Source: Rhodanobacter sp. UBA5168
GTDB lineage: Bacteria; Pseudomonadota; Gammaproteobacteria; Xanthomonadales; Rhodanobacteraceae
Length of the DNA stretch: 15,368 nucleotides
Assembly (NCBI GenBank): GCA_002413455.1
Contig: DHXA01000178.1
Coordinates: forward strand, 1-15,368
Direction: 5' to 3'
The position numbers and the translations under genes were made by a program. This document shows, piece by piece, positions 1-6,309 of this stretch. How positions within the stretch are numbered: the stretch's first letter is position 1; every line of letters starts with the position of its first letter. The notes under the pieces were generated by a model. It was not told where the DNA came from, did no database searches, and was given only the letters and a program-made list of their open reading frames with translations.

Positions 1-882
1 CCGTTCACCATCCATCTCAACAACCGCAAGCTGATGCGTGGCTATTTCGAGAGCCTCGGCATCGTCGACGGCGAGCAGCAGATGCTGGTGCTGCGCGAGG
101 TGGACAAGCTGGACAAGCGAGGTGCCGATTACGTGCGCGATACGCTGACCGGCGAGACGTTCGGACTCAGTGCCGAGGTGGCGCAGAAGATTCTCAGTTT
201 CGTGCAGGTGCGTTCGACGTCGCTGCAGGATGCGCTCGACAAACTCGACGCACTCGGCGCGGGCCCGGAAGCGATGGAGCAGGGCCGCCATGAGCTGAAA
301 GATGTGCTGAACCTGATCCACGCGTTCGGCGTGCCCGAAACGCACTACGCACTGAACCTGTCGATTGCTCGTGGTCTCGATTACTACACTGGTACGGTCT
401 ACGAGACCACGCTGAACGATCATCCACAGATCGGTTCGATCTGTTCTGGTGGCCGCTACGAGAATCTGGCCAGCCAGTACACCAAGTCTCAACTGCCAGG
501 TGTCGGCATCTCGATCGGCCTCACCCGCCTGTACTGGCAACTGCGCGACGCCGGGTTGATCAGTACCGCGACCAGCACCGTCGAGGTGCTGGTGACCCAG
601 ATGGACGCGGCACAGCTGCCGGCCTATCTGGCCGTGGCCAACGAATTGCGCAGCGCAGGCATCGCCACCGAGGTGGTGCTGGAAGGGGGCAAGCTCGGCA
701 AGCAGTTCAAGTACGCCGACCGCGCCGGCATCCGTTTCGTGATCGTGCTGGGCGAGGACGAGATCGCCAAGGGCGTGGTGACGGTGAAGGACCTGCGTCG
801 CGAGGATCAGTTCGAAGTGGCGCGCAGCGAATTGGTCAAGACGTTGCGGGTAGAGCTGGAACAAGCCGCCGTGATGGGCTGA
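1..882 (+). CDS. hisS: Histidyl-tRNA synthetase, C-terminal part (5' end outside window)
   Basis: Charges tRNA-His with histidine in the cytoplasm (class II aminoacyl-tRNA synthetase). The frame is open from the first base, so the gene begins upstream and 293 residues remain of a family that is usually 420-470 long. The fragment opens with [11 protein letters not shown], typical of the catalytic core. About residue 120 comes the histidine-specific signature [12 protein letters not shown], then the glycine-rich CSGGRYENL, then class II motif 3 in [12 protein letters not shown]. The last ~95 residues, starting near VEVLVTQMD, form the alpha/beta anticodon-binding domain and end in a normal way ([11 protein letters not shown]). 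No disruption is seen. The next gene is 57 bp downstream on the same strand, in a gap with no clear terminator, so co-transcription is possible. Identification is secure. Confidence 0.97.
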   Translation, partial: PFTIHLNNRKLMRGYFESLGIVDGEQQMLVLREVDKLDKRGADYVRDTLTGETFGLSAEVAQKILSFVQVRSTSLQDALDKLDALGAGPEAMEQGRHELKDVLNLIHAFGVPETHYALNLSIARGLDYYTGTVYETTLNDHPQIGSICSGGRYENLASQYTKSQLPGVGISIGLTRLYWQLRDAGLISTATSTVEVLVTQMDAAQLPAYLAVANELRSAGIATEVVLEGGKLGKQFKYADRAGIRFVIVLGEDEIAKGVVTVKDLRREDQFEVARSELVKTLRVELEQAAVMG

Positions 883-939
883 AGCTGCTGTTCCTCCGGC
901 CGTTCCGAAACACATAAGCAATTCATCAGTGAGGCAGCA

Positions 940-2856
940 GTGGGCACAACCGACATCATCGTTCTCGACGGCAACAGCCTCAGCCGTGCCCAGCTTGTGG
1001 CCGTGGCACGCTGTGGCAGCAAGGTTTCGCTCGCTCCGGCCGGGCTCGAGCGCGTGCAGCGCGCCGCCGATTTCCTGGCCGAGAAAGTCAGCTGTGGCGA
1101 ACCCACCTATGGCGTCACCACTGGTTTCGGCAGCAATGCCGACAAACTGCTGGGCGCCCATCGCGTGCGCGACGAGCTACCGGGCGCTGCCCCGATCAAG
1201 GATGGGTCGCAGATGCCCGAAGGCACGTTGCTGGAAGAATTGCAGCACAACCTGATCATCACTCATGCCGTATGCGTGGGTAAGCCGTTTGCCGAGGACG
1301 TGGTGCGGGCGATGTTGTTGATCCGCATCAATACATTGATGCGTGGTCATTCAGGCATTCGCGTGAGTACGCTCGAAGCGCTTGCTGCCATGCTCAACGC
1401 TGGCGTGGTGCCGGTGGTGCCTGAGAAGGGCTCGGTCGGTGCCAGTGGTGATCTCGCACCGCTGTCGCATCTGGCGATCGTGTTGCTCGGGGGAGGCGAG
1501 GCGTTTTATCAGGGCGAGCGGGTATCAGGCGCGGAAGCCTTGGCGCGTGCGGGTCTCACGCCTGTCCGGCTGTCGTTCAAGGAAGGCCTGGCACTCAACA
1601 ACGGCACCGCGCAGATGCTGGCGACGGGCGTGCTGGCGCTGGATACGCTGGAGCAGTTGCTGGATACCGCCGACCTGGCCGCGTCGATGACGCTGGACGC
1701 ATTTGCCGGCCGCAGCGGCGCGCTGCGGCCGGAAGTGCACGCGCTGCGTCCGCACCCCGGTCAGGTCGAAACCGCGGCGCACGTGCGCGAGTTGTTGGCT
1801 GGTTCCACCCTGGTCGACATTCCGTATCACCTGGTGCCGCGCTTCAAGTCGTGGAGCGCTGAGGCGTGGAACGAACCGGACGATCAGGCACTCAGTTTCG
1901 ACATCGGCTGGGACTGGGTGCCGGCCAATCAACGTCACGGGCGCGAGGCGTTCTACAGCCGCTTCCTGCCATTCAAGGGCGGCAAGAAGCACCAGCCGCA
2001 GGATGCCTACAGCCTGCGCTGCATGCCGCAGGTGCATGGTGCTGTGCGCGACGCCTGGGCGCAGGCGTGCCGGGTGTTCGACATCGAGCTGAACTCGGTC
2101 ACCGACAATCCGCTGATCTTCCCGGACAACGAGGACGCGCAGTTCATCGAGGAGCAGGTGATCTCGGCCGGTCATTTCCACGGCATGCCGCTGGCGTTGG
2201 CGATGAGCTACGTGAAGGCGGCGATTCCGGTGCTGGCCTCGATCTCCGAACGCCGTCTCAACAAGCTGGTCGATTCGGCGACGAACGACGGCTTGCCGGC
2301 TTTCCTCACCGGTAACGAGGACGGCACCGATTCGGGTTTCATGATCGTGCAGTACACCGCTGCCGCACTGGTCAACGATCTGGCCACGCGGGCGCATCCG
2401 GCCAGTGTGTATTCGGTGCCGACCAGTGCGAATGCGGAAGATCATGTATCGATGGGTGCGAACGAGGCGCGTCACGTGCTGGAGATGACCGAGGATCTCG
2501 GTCATGTGCTGGCGCTGGAGCTGTATACCGCGGCGCAGGCGCTGGACTATCGCCAGGCGATGTTGAACGCCGCGCGCCGGCTGGCCAGCCGCGGTGGCTG
2601 GCAGGCGCTGGCCGGCAAGATCAGCAATGCGCCGCGCGAGGATCAGCCGCACTACGCGCAGTTCGTCGCCGAGGTGCAGCAGCTCGCCGCCGCACTGGCG
2701 AACGCCGGTGATTTTCATGCCGGCGCCAGTGTGCGCGATGCCCATGCCGTCCTGCGCCAGCACATCGGCTTCATGCATCGCGACCGCGCGATGGATGGCG
2801 ACGTGCGTACGGTCTGCGCACTGGTGCAGCAAGGTGCGTTTCGCTCCGCTGCCTGA
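940..2856 (+). CDS. MIO-type aromatic amino acid / histidine ammonia-lyase family, atypical long form
   Basis: Member of the HAL/PAL/TAL family, which removes ammonia from histidine, phenylalanine or tyrosine using an MIO electrophile self-made from Ala-Ser-Gly. The triad is at A168-S169-G170 (GASGDLAPLSH). The catalytic-base tyrosine is probably Y57 in YGVTTGFGSN. Also present are LNNGTAQML (219-227), YSLRCMPQVHG (357-367), NSVTDNPL (385-392) and PTSANAEDHVSMG (494-506). At 638 aa it is about 125 longer than HutH (~510). The extra length is mainly an aromatic-rich segment near 294-350 and another near 550-595. The substrate-pocket pair is T108-H109, close to HutH's Ser-His, but HutH's Glu414 aligns by eye with D480. 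The GTG start is preceded by GAGG at 931-934, and no ATG lies nearby. No hutU, hutI or hutG is adjacent, so histidine catabolism is not supported by context. Family is certain; substrate is unknown (histidine, tyrosine, phenylalanine or an aminomutase reaction). Confidence 0.9.
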   Translation: MGTTDIIVLDGNSLSRAQLVAVARCGSKVSLAPAGLERVQRAADFLAEKVSCGEPTYGVTTGFGSNADKLLGAHRVRDELPGAAPIKDGSQMPEGTLLEELQHNLIITHAVCVGKPFAEDVVRAMLLIRINTLMRGHSGIRVSTLEALAAMLNAGVVPVVPEKGSVGASGDLAPLSHLAIVLLGGGEAFYQGERVSGAEALARAGLTPVRLSFKEGLALNNGTAQMLATGVLALDTLEQLLDTADLAASMTLDAFAGRSGALRPEVHALRPHPGQVETAAHVRELLAGSTLVDIPYHLVPRFKSWSAEAWNEPDDQALSFDIGWDWVPANQRHGREAFYSRFLPFKGGKKHQPQDAYSLRCMPQVHGAVRDAWAQACRVFDIELNSVTDNPLIFPDNEDAQFIEEQVISAGHFHGMPLALAMSYVKAAIPVLASISERRLNKLVDSATNDGLPAFLTGNEDGTDSGFMIVQYTAAALVNDLATRAHPASVYSVPTSANAEDHVSMGANEARHVLEMTEDLGHVLALELYTAAQALDYRQAMLNAARRLASRGGWQALAGKISNAPREDQPHYAQFVAEVQQLAAALANAGDFHAGASVRDAHAVLRQHIGFMHRDRAMDGDVRTVCALVQQGAFRSAA

Positions 2857-2882
2857 ACTTCATTCCTGACGGAAACAAATCC

Positions 2883-3281
2883 ATGAGCCTGATCCAGACC
2901 CCGGTGTCCTACGGCGAGCTGATCGACAAGATCACCATTTTGGAGATCAAGTCGCGGCGCATCGCCGACGAGGCCAAGCTGGCCAACGTGCGCAACGAGC
3001 TGGACCTGCTCAATGCGACCTGGGCCAATGACGCGGCCTCGCACACCGACATCGCCGACGAGCGCGCACGCCTGCTGGCGGTGAACGAACTGCTGTGGGA
3101 CATCGAGGACAGGATCCGCCTGAAGGAACGCGCACAGGCGTTCGACCAGGAGTTCATCGAGCTGGCGCGCGCGGTGTATTTCCGCAACGACGAGCGCGCG
3201 GCGTTCAAGCGCGAGATCAACCTCAAGCTCGGCTCGCAGTTGGTCGAGGAAAAGTCGTACCAGGATTACCGGGCGGTCTGA
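2883..3281 (+). CDS. Small conserved protein, DUF6165-like
   Basis: 132 residues with no signal peptide or membrane segment, so probably cytoplasmic. It is charged and largely helical. It opens with PVSYGELIDKITILEIKS (residues 7-24) and ends with FKREINLKLGSQLVEEKSY, a pattern I recognise as the DUF6165 family, which has no established biochemical role. I recall such proteins beside polysaccharide or LPS glycosyltransferase genes, and here a GT9 enzyme follows, though on the opposite strand. It begins 26 bp after the lyase stop and probably shares its transcript; the upstream ACGGAAA is only a weak ribosome site. Its stop lies 10 bp from the stop of the convergent GT9 gene, with no hairpin between them. 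No catalytic motif is visible and I assign no function. Confidence 0.75.
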   Translation: MSLIQTPVSYGELIDKITILEIKSRRIADEAKLANVRNELDLLNATWANDAASHTDIADERARLLAVNELLWDIEDRIRLKERAQAFDQEFIELARAVYFRNDERAAFKREINLKLGSQLVEEKSYQDYRAV

Positions 3282-3291
3282 TTCGCCGATT

Positions 3292-4335
3292 TCAGTCCAG
3301 ACCGAGATCGCCCGCTGCGGCTTCGTAGCGCTCGATCACCTCGTCGACGCCGATCAGGTCCATCACGCCGGGCTTCTCGATCTTGCTGCCCCATGAAATC
3401 TCGCTGGCCGGCTTGCCCAGATATTTTCGCGAAGCCTCGTCGTACTTGTTCACACACCAGCGGCGGTCGGAGTAGGGGCCGGAGCGATCCGGATTGCTGG
3501 CTGCGTGCAGGCCCAGCACCTTGGTGCCGACCGTGTTGGCCATGTGCATCGGGCCGGAGTCGGGGGTCAGCAGCAGTTGCGCACGGCCGAACATGGCCAT
3601 CAGTTTCTTCAACGTGTCCTTGCCGGTAAGGTCGAGCGGCTTGTTCCGGCAGGCCGCCAGTACGGCATCGGCCATCATGCGCTCACCGGCGGAAGGACCG
3701 CCGATCAGCACCACTCGCCAGCGGCGTGCGGCGGCATGATCCATCACGGCGGCATAGCGTTCCGGCCGCCAGTTGCGCAGCGCGTGGCTGGAGGTGGGGC
3801 TGACGAGCAGGGTTGGTGTGTCGCCGGACAATTGCTCGGCGGCCCACGCATGCGCCTCTGCGGGAATCGGGATGTCCCAACGCACCCGAGTCTGCCTCAA
3901 GCCGAGCGGTTCGCAGAAGCTGCCGATCGCGTCCAGCACGTGCTCGCCGGTGCGGGCCGGGATGCGTTCGTTGATGACCAGCCCATGCAGATCCTTCGAG
4001 CGTGCGCGGTCGTAGCCAACGCGCTTGTTGGCCTTGATACCCAGGCTCAGCAGGTTGGAGCGCATCGCCACTTGCATTTGCAGCAGCGTGTCGAAGCGTT
4101 GTCCGCGCAGTGCCGCATGGACTGCGCGCATGCCAGCCCAGCCTGCGGCCTTGTCGAACGTGACGAACTCCACGCCGGGCAGGTCGCCGACCAGCTTTCG
4201 TTCGAGCTTGCCGACGATCCAGGTCAGCGATGTATCGGGCCACGCCTGCTGCAGGGTGCGCACGAGCGGCACCACATGGGAGACGTCGCCGATGGCGGAG
4301 GTGCGCAGCAGACAGATCGATGCAGGGGTCGTCAT
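3292..4335 (-). CDS. Glycosyltransferase family 9 (LPS heptosyltransferase-like)
   Basis: 347-residue GT-B glycosyltransferase of the GT9 (WaaC/WaaF/WaaQ) family, which adds sugars to the LPS inner core on the cytoplasmic face of the inner membrane. The N-terminal Rossmann half starts ICLLRTSAIGDVSHVVPLV (residues 7-25, family pattern RxSaiGDv). The C-terminal nucleotide-sugar half carries ALRNWRPERYAAV (185-197), VVLIGGPSAGER (208-219) and LLTPDSGPMHMANTVGTKV (255-273). The ATG at 4335 matches the usual N-terminus; the frame stays open upstream to 4551, but that stretch lies over kdkA and is not GT9-like. The gene is head-to-head with kdkA, another LPS core enzyme. The donor sugar is uncertain: I recall that Xanthomonas LPS cores have been reported to lack heptose, so transfer of another sugar is possible. 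No clear Shine-Dalgarno is seen. Confidence 0.9.
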   Translation of the reverse strand: MTTPASICLLRTSAIGDVSHVVPLVRTLQQAWPDTSLTWIVGKLERKLVGDLPGVEFVTFDKAAGWAGMRAVHAALRGQRFDTLLQMQVAMRSNLLSLGIKANKRVGYDRARSKDLHGLVINERIPARTGEHVLDAIGSFCEPLGLRQTRVRWDIPIPAEAHAWAAEQLSGDTPTLLVSPTSSHALRNWRPERYAAVMDHAAARRWRVVLIGGPSAGERMMADAVLAACRNKPLDLTGKDTLKKLMAMFGRAQLLLTPDSGPMHMANTVGTKVLGLHAASNPDRSGPYSDRRWCVNKYDEASRKYLGKPASEISWGSKIEKPGVMDLIGVDEVIERYEAAAGDLGLD

Positions 4336-4346
4336 GAGGCCTGGGT

Positions 4347-4352
4347 TAGAAT
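4347..4352 (+). promoter_or_regulatory. Possible -10 element for kdkA (TAGAAT)
   Basis: TAGAAT matches the sigma70 -10 consensus at five of six positions. It sits in the gap between the divergent GT9 and kdkA starts. Transcription would begin near 4359, leaving about 35 nt before the ATG at 4395. The -35 position (about 4324-4329, AGGGGT) does not match the consensus, so this is a tentative call. Confidence 0.35.
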
Positions 4353-4394
4353 CGAGGGAAAGTGATCGGTGACAGGGGCCGCGCAGCATTGGGC

Positions 4395-5126
4395 ATGATG
4401 ATGCAGGAAAGAACGCACAAAGATGCCACAGGCGCGATTCTGTTCGACGCTGCGCTGTCGCCACAAGTCGGCCGGGACTGGTTTGCGCTGGAGTACTGGC
4501 GCGGGCGGGATGCATTGCGTACGCAAGCCGGTGGTCGCGGTGGCGTGGCAATCATTGTCACGCCGATCGGCGAATGCGTGTTGCGGCATTATCGCCGTGG
4601 CGGTCGGGTGGCTGCCTTGATGGGCGATCGCTATCTGTGGACCGGTGCCGACCGTTCCCGTCCTTTTGCGGAATTCCGCCTGTTGGCCGAGATTGCGCGG
4701 CTTGGTTTGCCGGCGCCGACGGTGGTAGCTGCGGGCTATTGCAGACACGGCCTGTTCTACAGCGCCGACCTGATCACGCGCCGCATTGCCGACGCATCGA
4801 CGCTGGCGGAATGTCTGGCGAGAGGAAGGCTGGATGGCGAGCTGGCTGAAGAGGTCGGTGCGCTTGTCGCGCGCTTTCATCGTGCCGGTGTCTGGCATGC
4901 TGATCTGAATGCGCACAATGTACTGGTGGCGTCCGGTGAGTGGTACCTGATCGACTTCGATCGAGGCCGGCTGCGCGCGCCAGCGGTCGCATGGCAACAG
5001 GCCAACCTGCAGCGCCTGCGCCGTTCGCTGCTCAAGCTCGGCGCCGCCAGCGAGGGCGAGGCAGCGTTCGAGAAAGCCATCTGGCAGCCCCTGCTTCATC
5101 GTTACCAGCGTACATTGGACGCATGA
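4395..5126 (+). CDS. kdkA: 3-deoxy-D-manno-octulosonic acid kinase
   Basis: Phosphorylates Kdo of the lipid A-Kdo inner core using ATP, at the inner membrane. It is a small protein-kinase-fold enzyme of 243 aa (the Haemophilus enzyme is about 241). Visible family marks are VLRHYRRGG (62-70), DRSRPFAEFRLL (86-97), the catalytic loop HADLNAHNV (168-176; D170 and N175 as catalytic base and metal ligand) and the metal-binding IDFDRG (186-191). The end, ANLQRLRRSLLK, is also typical. The ATG at 4395 places the RHYRRGG motif where it lies in known KdkA proteins. A GTG at 4362, behind GAGGGA, would add 11 residues and remains possible; ATGs at 4398 and 4401 follow directly. The last codons overlap the next gene by ATGA, so the two are translationally linked. 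Together with the divergent GT9 gene this marks an LPS core locus. Confidence 0.92.
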   Translation: MMMQERTHKDATGAILFDAALSPQVGRDWFALEYWRGRDALRTQAGGRGGVAIIVTPIGECVLRHYRRGGRVAALMGDRYLWTGADRSRPFAEFRLLAEIARLGLPAPTVVAAGYCRHGLFYSADLITRRIADASTLAECLARGRLDGELAEEVGALVARFHRAGVWHADLNAHNVLVASGEWYLIDFDRGRLRAPAVAWQQANLQRLRRSLLKLGAASEGEAAFEKAIWQPLLHRYQRTLDA

Positions 5127-5881
5127 ACTGGCATCTGCATTTTCTCGGCGTGGGCGCGGCCCATGCCGCACAGCTCGGTTCCTCCGCCGTGGTGCTGGAG
5201 CGTGGCGGTGAACCCCTCCTGCTGATCGACTGCGGGCCGGACACGCTCGACCGTTACATGACCGCGTACGGCACATTGCCGCGCGCGCTGTTCATCACGC
5301 ATACCCACATGGACCATGTGGCCGGACTGGAGCAGTTGTTCATCAGGCTATGGTTCGACCAGCGCCTGCGAGGCGAGACGAAAGTTTTTGTCCACGCAGC
5401 CCTGATCCCGTGGTTGCAGGCGAGAGTTGGCGACTATCCGGGCGCGCTGGCCGAAGGCGGGGTCAATTACTGGGAAGCGTTCCGGCTGGTGCCCTGCACG
5501 CGAGGTTTCTGGCTGGACGGATTGTGGTTCGACGTGTTCGCCACGCGCCATCACGTGCCCGGCACCTCCTACGGTCTCGCGCTGGATGGCAGCTTCGTCT
5601 ACACCGGCGACACCCGGCCGATTCCTGAAGTGCTGGCGCGCCATGCCGGCAGCAGCGAAGTGATTGCGCACGATTGCAGCCTGGTTGGCAATCCGTCGCA
5701 CACCGGCATCGACGATATCGAGCGCGAGTATTCCGATACGTTGCGCCGGCAGCTGCTGCTCTATCACTACGGCAGTGCCGCGGATGCTGCCGTGCTGGCT
5801 TCGCGCGGTTACCGTGTCGCCAGTCAAGGTGAACGCGCGGCCTTGCCCGTCCCGGCGGAGCCTCGGGCCGATGCCGGCTGA
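5123..5881 (+). CDS. Metallo-beta-lactamase-fold hydrolase, RNase Z-like
   Basis: 252-residue cytoplasmic metallo-hydrolase with no signal peptide. The metal-binding motif THTHMDH is at 59-65 (H60, H62, D64, H65). Further likely ligands are H143/H144 ([11 protein letters not shown]), D163 in YTGDTRPI, and H183-D184 in AHDCSLV; H193 (PSHTG) and H215 (YHYGS) also lie near expected positions. The order is that of the RNase Z/ElaC-like branch, but the substrate cannot be read from sequence; tRNA 3' processing or a small ester are both open. The chosen ATG overlaps the kdkA stop (ATGA), so it is translated with the Kdo kinase. Whether it acts in LPS metabolism is unknown. A tRNA gene lies 92 bp downstream, which may be coincidence. 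Confidence 0.85.
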   Translation: MNWHLHFLGVGAAHAAQLGSSAVVLERGGEPLLLIDCGPDTLDRYMTAYGTLPRALFITHTHMDHVAGLEQLFIRLWFDQRLRGETKVFVHAALIPWLQARVGDYPGALAEGGVNYWEAFRLVPCTRGFWLDGLWFDVFATRHHVPGTSYGLALDGSFVYTGDTRPIPEVLARHAGSSEVIAHDCSLVGNPSHTGIDDIEREYSDTLRRQLLLYHYGSAADAAVLASRGYRVASQGERAALPVPAEPRADAG

Positions 5882-5897
5882 ACCAACGCGTGCTCGC

Positions 5898-5926
5898 TTG
5901 CCTGTATGGAGCCCTGCCGCTATTCT
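5898..5926 (+). promoter_or_regulatory. Sigma70-type promoter for tRNA-Ser
   Basis: TTGCCT (5898-5903), a 17-bp spacer, then TATTCT (5921-5926); each hexamer matches the consensus at four of six positions. The predicted start is near 5933, giving a 5' leader of about 40 nt before the mature tRNA, to be removed by RNase P. It is the best-spaced candidate in the gap between the hydrolase and the tRNA. Confidence 0.5.
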
Positions 5927-5973
5927 TACCGACTCTTTGAAAGGCTGGATGGCCGACAAAGAGGGTTGCATGC

Positions 5974-6063
5974 GGAGAGGTGTCCGAGTGGTTGAAGGAG
6001 CACGCCTGGAAAGTGTGTATACGGTCAAACGTATCGCGGGTTCGAATCCCGCTCTCTCCGCCA
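5974..6063 (+). tRNA. tRNA-Ser (anticodon GGA), CCA encoded
   Basis: Complete class II tRNA of 90 nt including the encoded CCA (6061-6063). The acceptor stem pairs 5974-5980 with 6053-6059, with one G-U pair at the inner end, and the discriminator is G6060 as in serine tRNAs. The anticodon stem CACGC/GTGTG encloses the loop CTGGAAA with anticodon GGA at 6008-6010, reading UCC and UCU. The long variable arm (TATACG...CGTATC) is diagnostic of a type II tRNA. The T arm GCGGG-TTCGAAT-CCCGC is perfect. Confidence 0.97.
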
Positions 6064-6065
6064 AC

Positions 6066-6096
6066 TTGCAGGTTCCATACAGTTTCAGGGTCTAAC
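6066..6096 (+). promoter_or_regulatory. Possible separate promoter for the SRP RNA
   Basis: TTGCAG (6066-6071) and TCTAAC (6091-6096) are separated by 19 bp, longer than the ideal 17. A start near 6103 would fit the 5' end of the SRP RNA. Read-through from the tRNA-Ser promoter is the alternative. Confidence 0.3.
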
Positions 6097-6112
6097 AGCC
6101 CACGTCCATGGT

Positions 6113-6216
6113 GGCCCCGTCGGTCCCCCCGCGACGATAGTTCGCAAACTCCGCCAGGTCCGGAAGGAAGCAACGGTAGCGAATGATTCGGGTGCCGGGG
6201 TGTGGCTGGCGGGGCC
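6113..6216 (+). ncRNA. ffs: Signal recognition particle 4.5S RNA (small bacterial type)
   Basis: RNA of the signal recognition particle; it binds Ffh and helps target nascent membrane proteins to FtsY and the translocon. The conserved apical domain is unmistakable: CCAGGTCCGGAAGGAAGCA (6154-6172), with the GGAA tetraloop and the internal loops that Ffh recognises, followed by ACGGTAGCGAA. The long hairpin closes with GGCCCC (6113-6118) against GGGGCC (6211-6216), giving about 104 nt, close to the ~114 nt of E. coli. Exact ends are estimated from this pairing. It follows tRNA-Ser by 49 bp and precedes dnaX. Confidence 0.93.
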
Positions 6217-6227
6217 GCCGCCATTTT
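6207..6227 (+). terminator. Rho-independent terminator overlapping the SRP RNA 3' end
   Basis: TGGCGG (6207-6212), loop GGCCG, CCGCCA (6218-6223), then TTTT (6224-6227). The 5' arm lies inside the 3' strand of the SRP RNA closing stem, so the two structures compete for the same bases. It would end the tRNA-Ser/ffs transcript. The T-run is short, so efficiency may be moderate. Confidence 0.6.
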
Positions 6228-6235
6228 GGGTGACT

Positions 6236-6250
6236 GATTCCCCATTCCCG
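6236..6250. repeat. Short dispersed repeat, copy 1
   Basis: GATTCCCCATTCCCG matches 8398-8412 at 14 of 15 positions. It lies between the SRP RNA terminator and the dnaX promoter region. I believe such ATTCCCGATTC units recur between genes in Xanthomonadales genomes, but that is from memory. Confidence 0.55.
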
Positions 6251-6254
6251 TTTA

Positions 6255-6283
6255 CTGACTTACCCCCGCCGACTTGGCACAAT
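6255..6283 (+). promoter_or_regulatory. Candidate promoter for dnaX
   Basis: CTGACT (6255-6260), 17 bp, CACAAT (6278-6283), each four of six to the sigma70 consensus. The start near 6290 would leave a leader of about 20 nt containing AAGG at 6297-6300, nine bases before the dnaX ATG. It would also serve ybaB and probably recR. Confidence 0.35.
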
Positions 6284-6309
6284 CACCTTTCGCCCCAAGG
6301 TAGTCAGGC

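Noticed and set aside
1525..2832. Long open frame of 435 codons antisense to the ammonia-lyase
   Set aside because: Composition is His/Arg/Gln-rich with no domain, as expected for the complement of a high-GC gene; the sense strand carries a clear MIO family protein.
3282..3291. Terminator between the convergent DUF6165-like and GT9 genes
   Set aside because: The gap is only 10 bp and no hairpin with a T-run spans it.
4336..4551. N-terminal extension of the GT9 gene (72 more residues)
   Set aside because: It would run through the start of kdkA and is unlike GT9 N-termini; the ATG at 4335 gives the canonical start.
6274..6294. Sigma54-like site (TTGGCAC) before dnaX
   Set aside because: The required GC element about ten bases after GG is missing; CCTTT is found instead.
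5882..6309. tRNA gene as an integration site for a mobile element
   Set aside because: The sequence after tRNA-Ser is the SRP RNA and dnaX, the normal core order, with no integrase and no repeat of the tRNA 3' end seen in the window.
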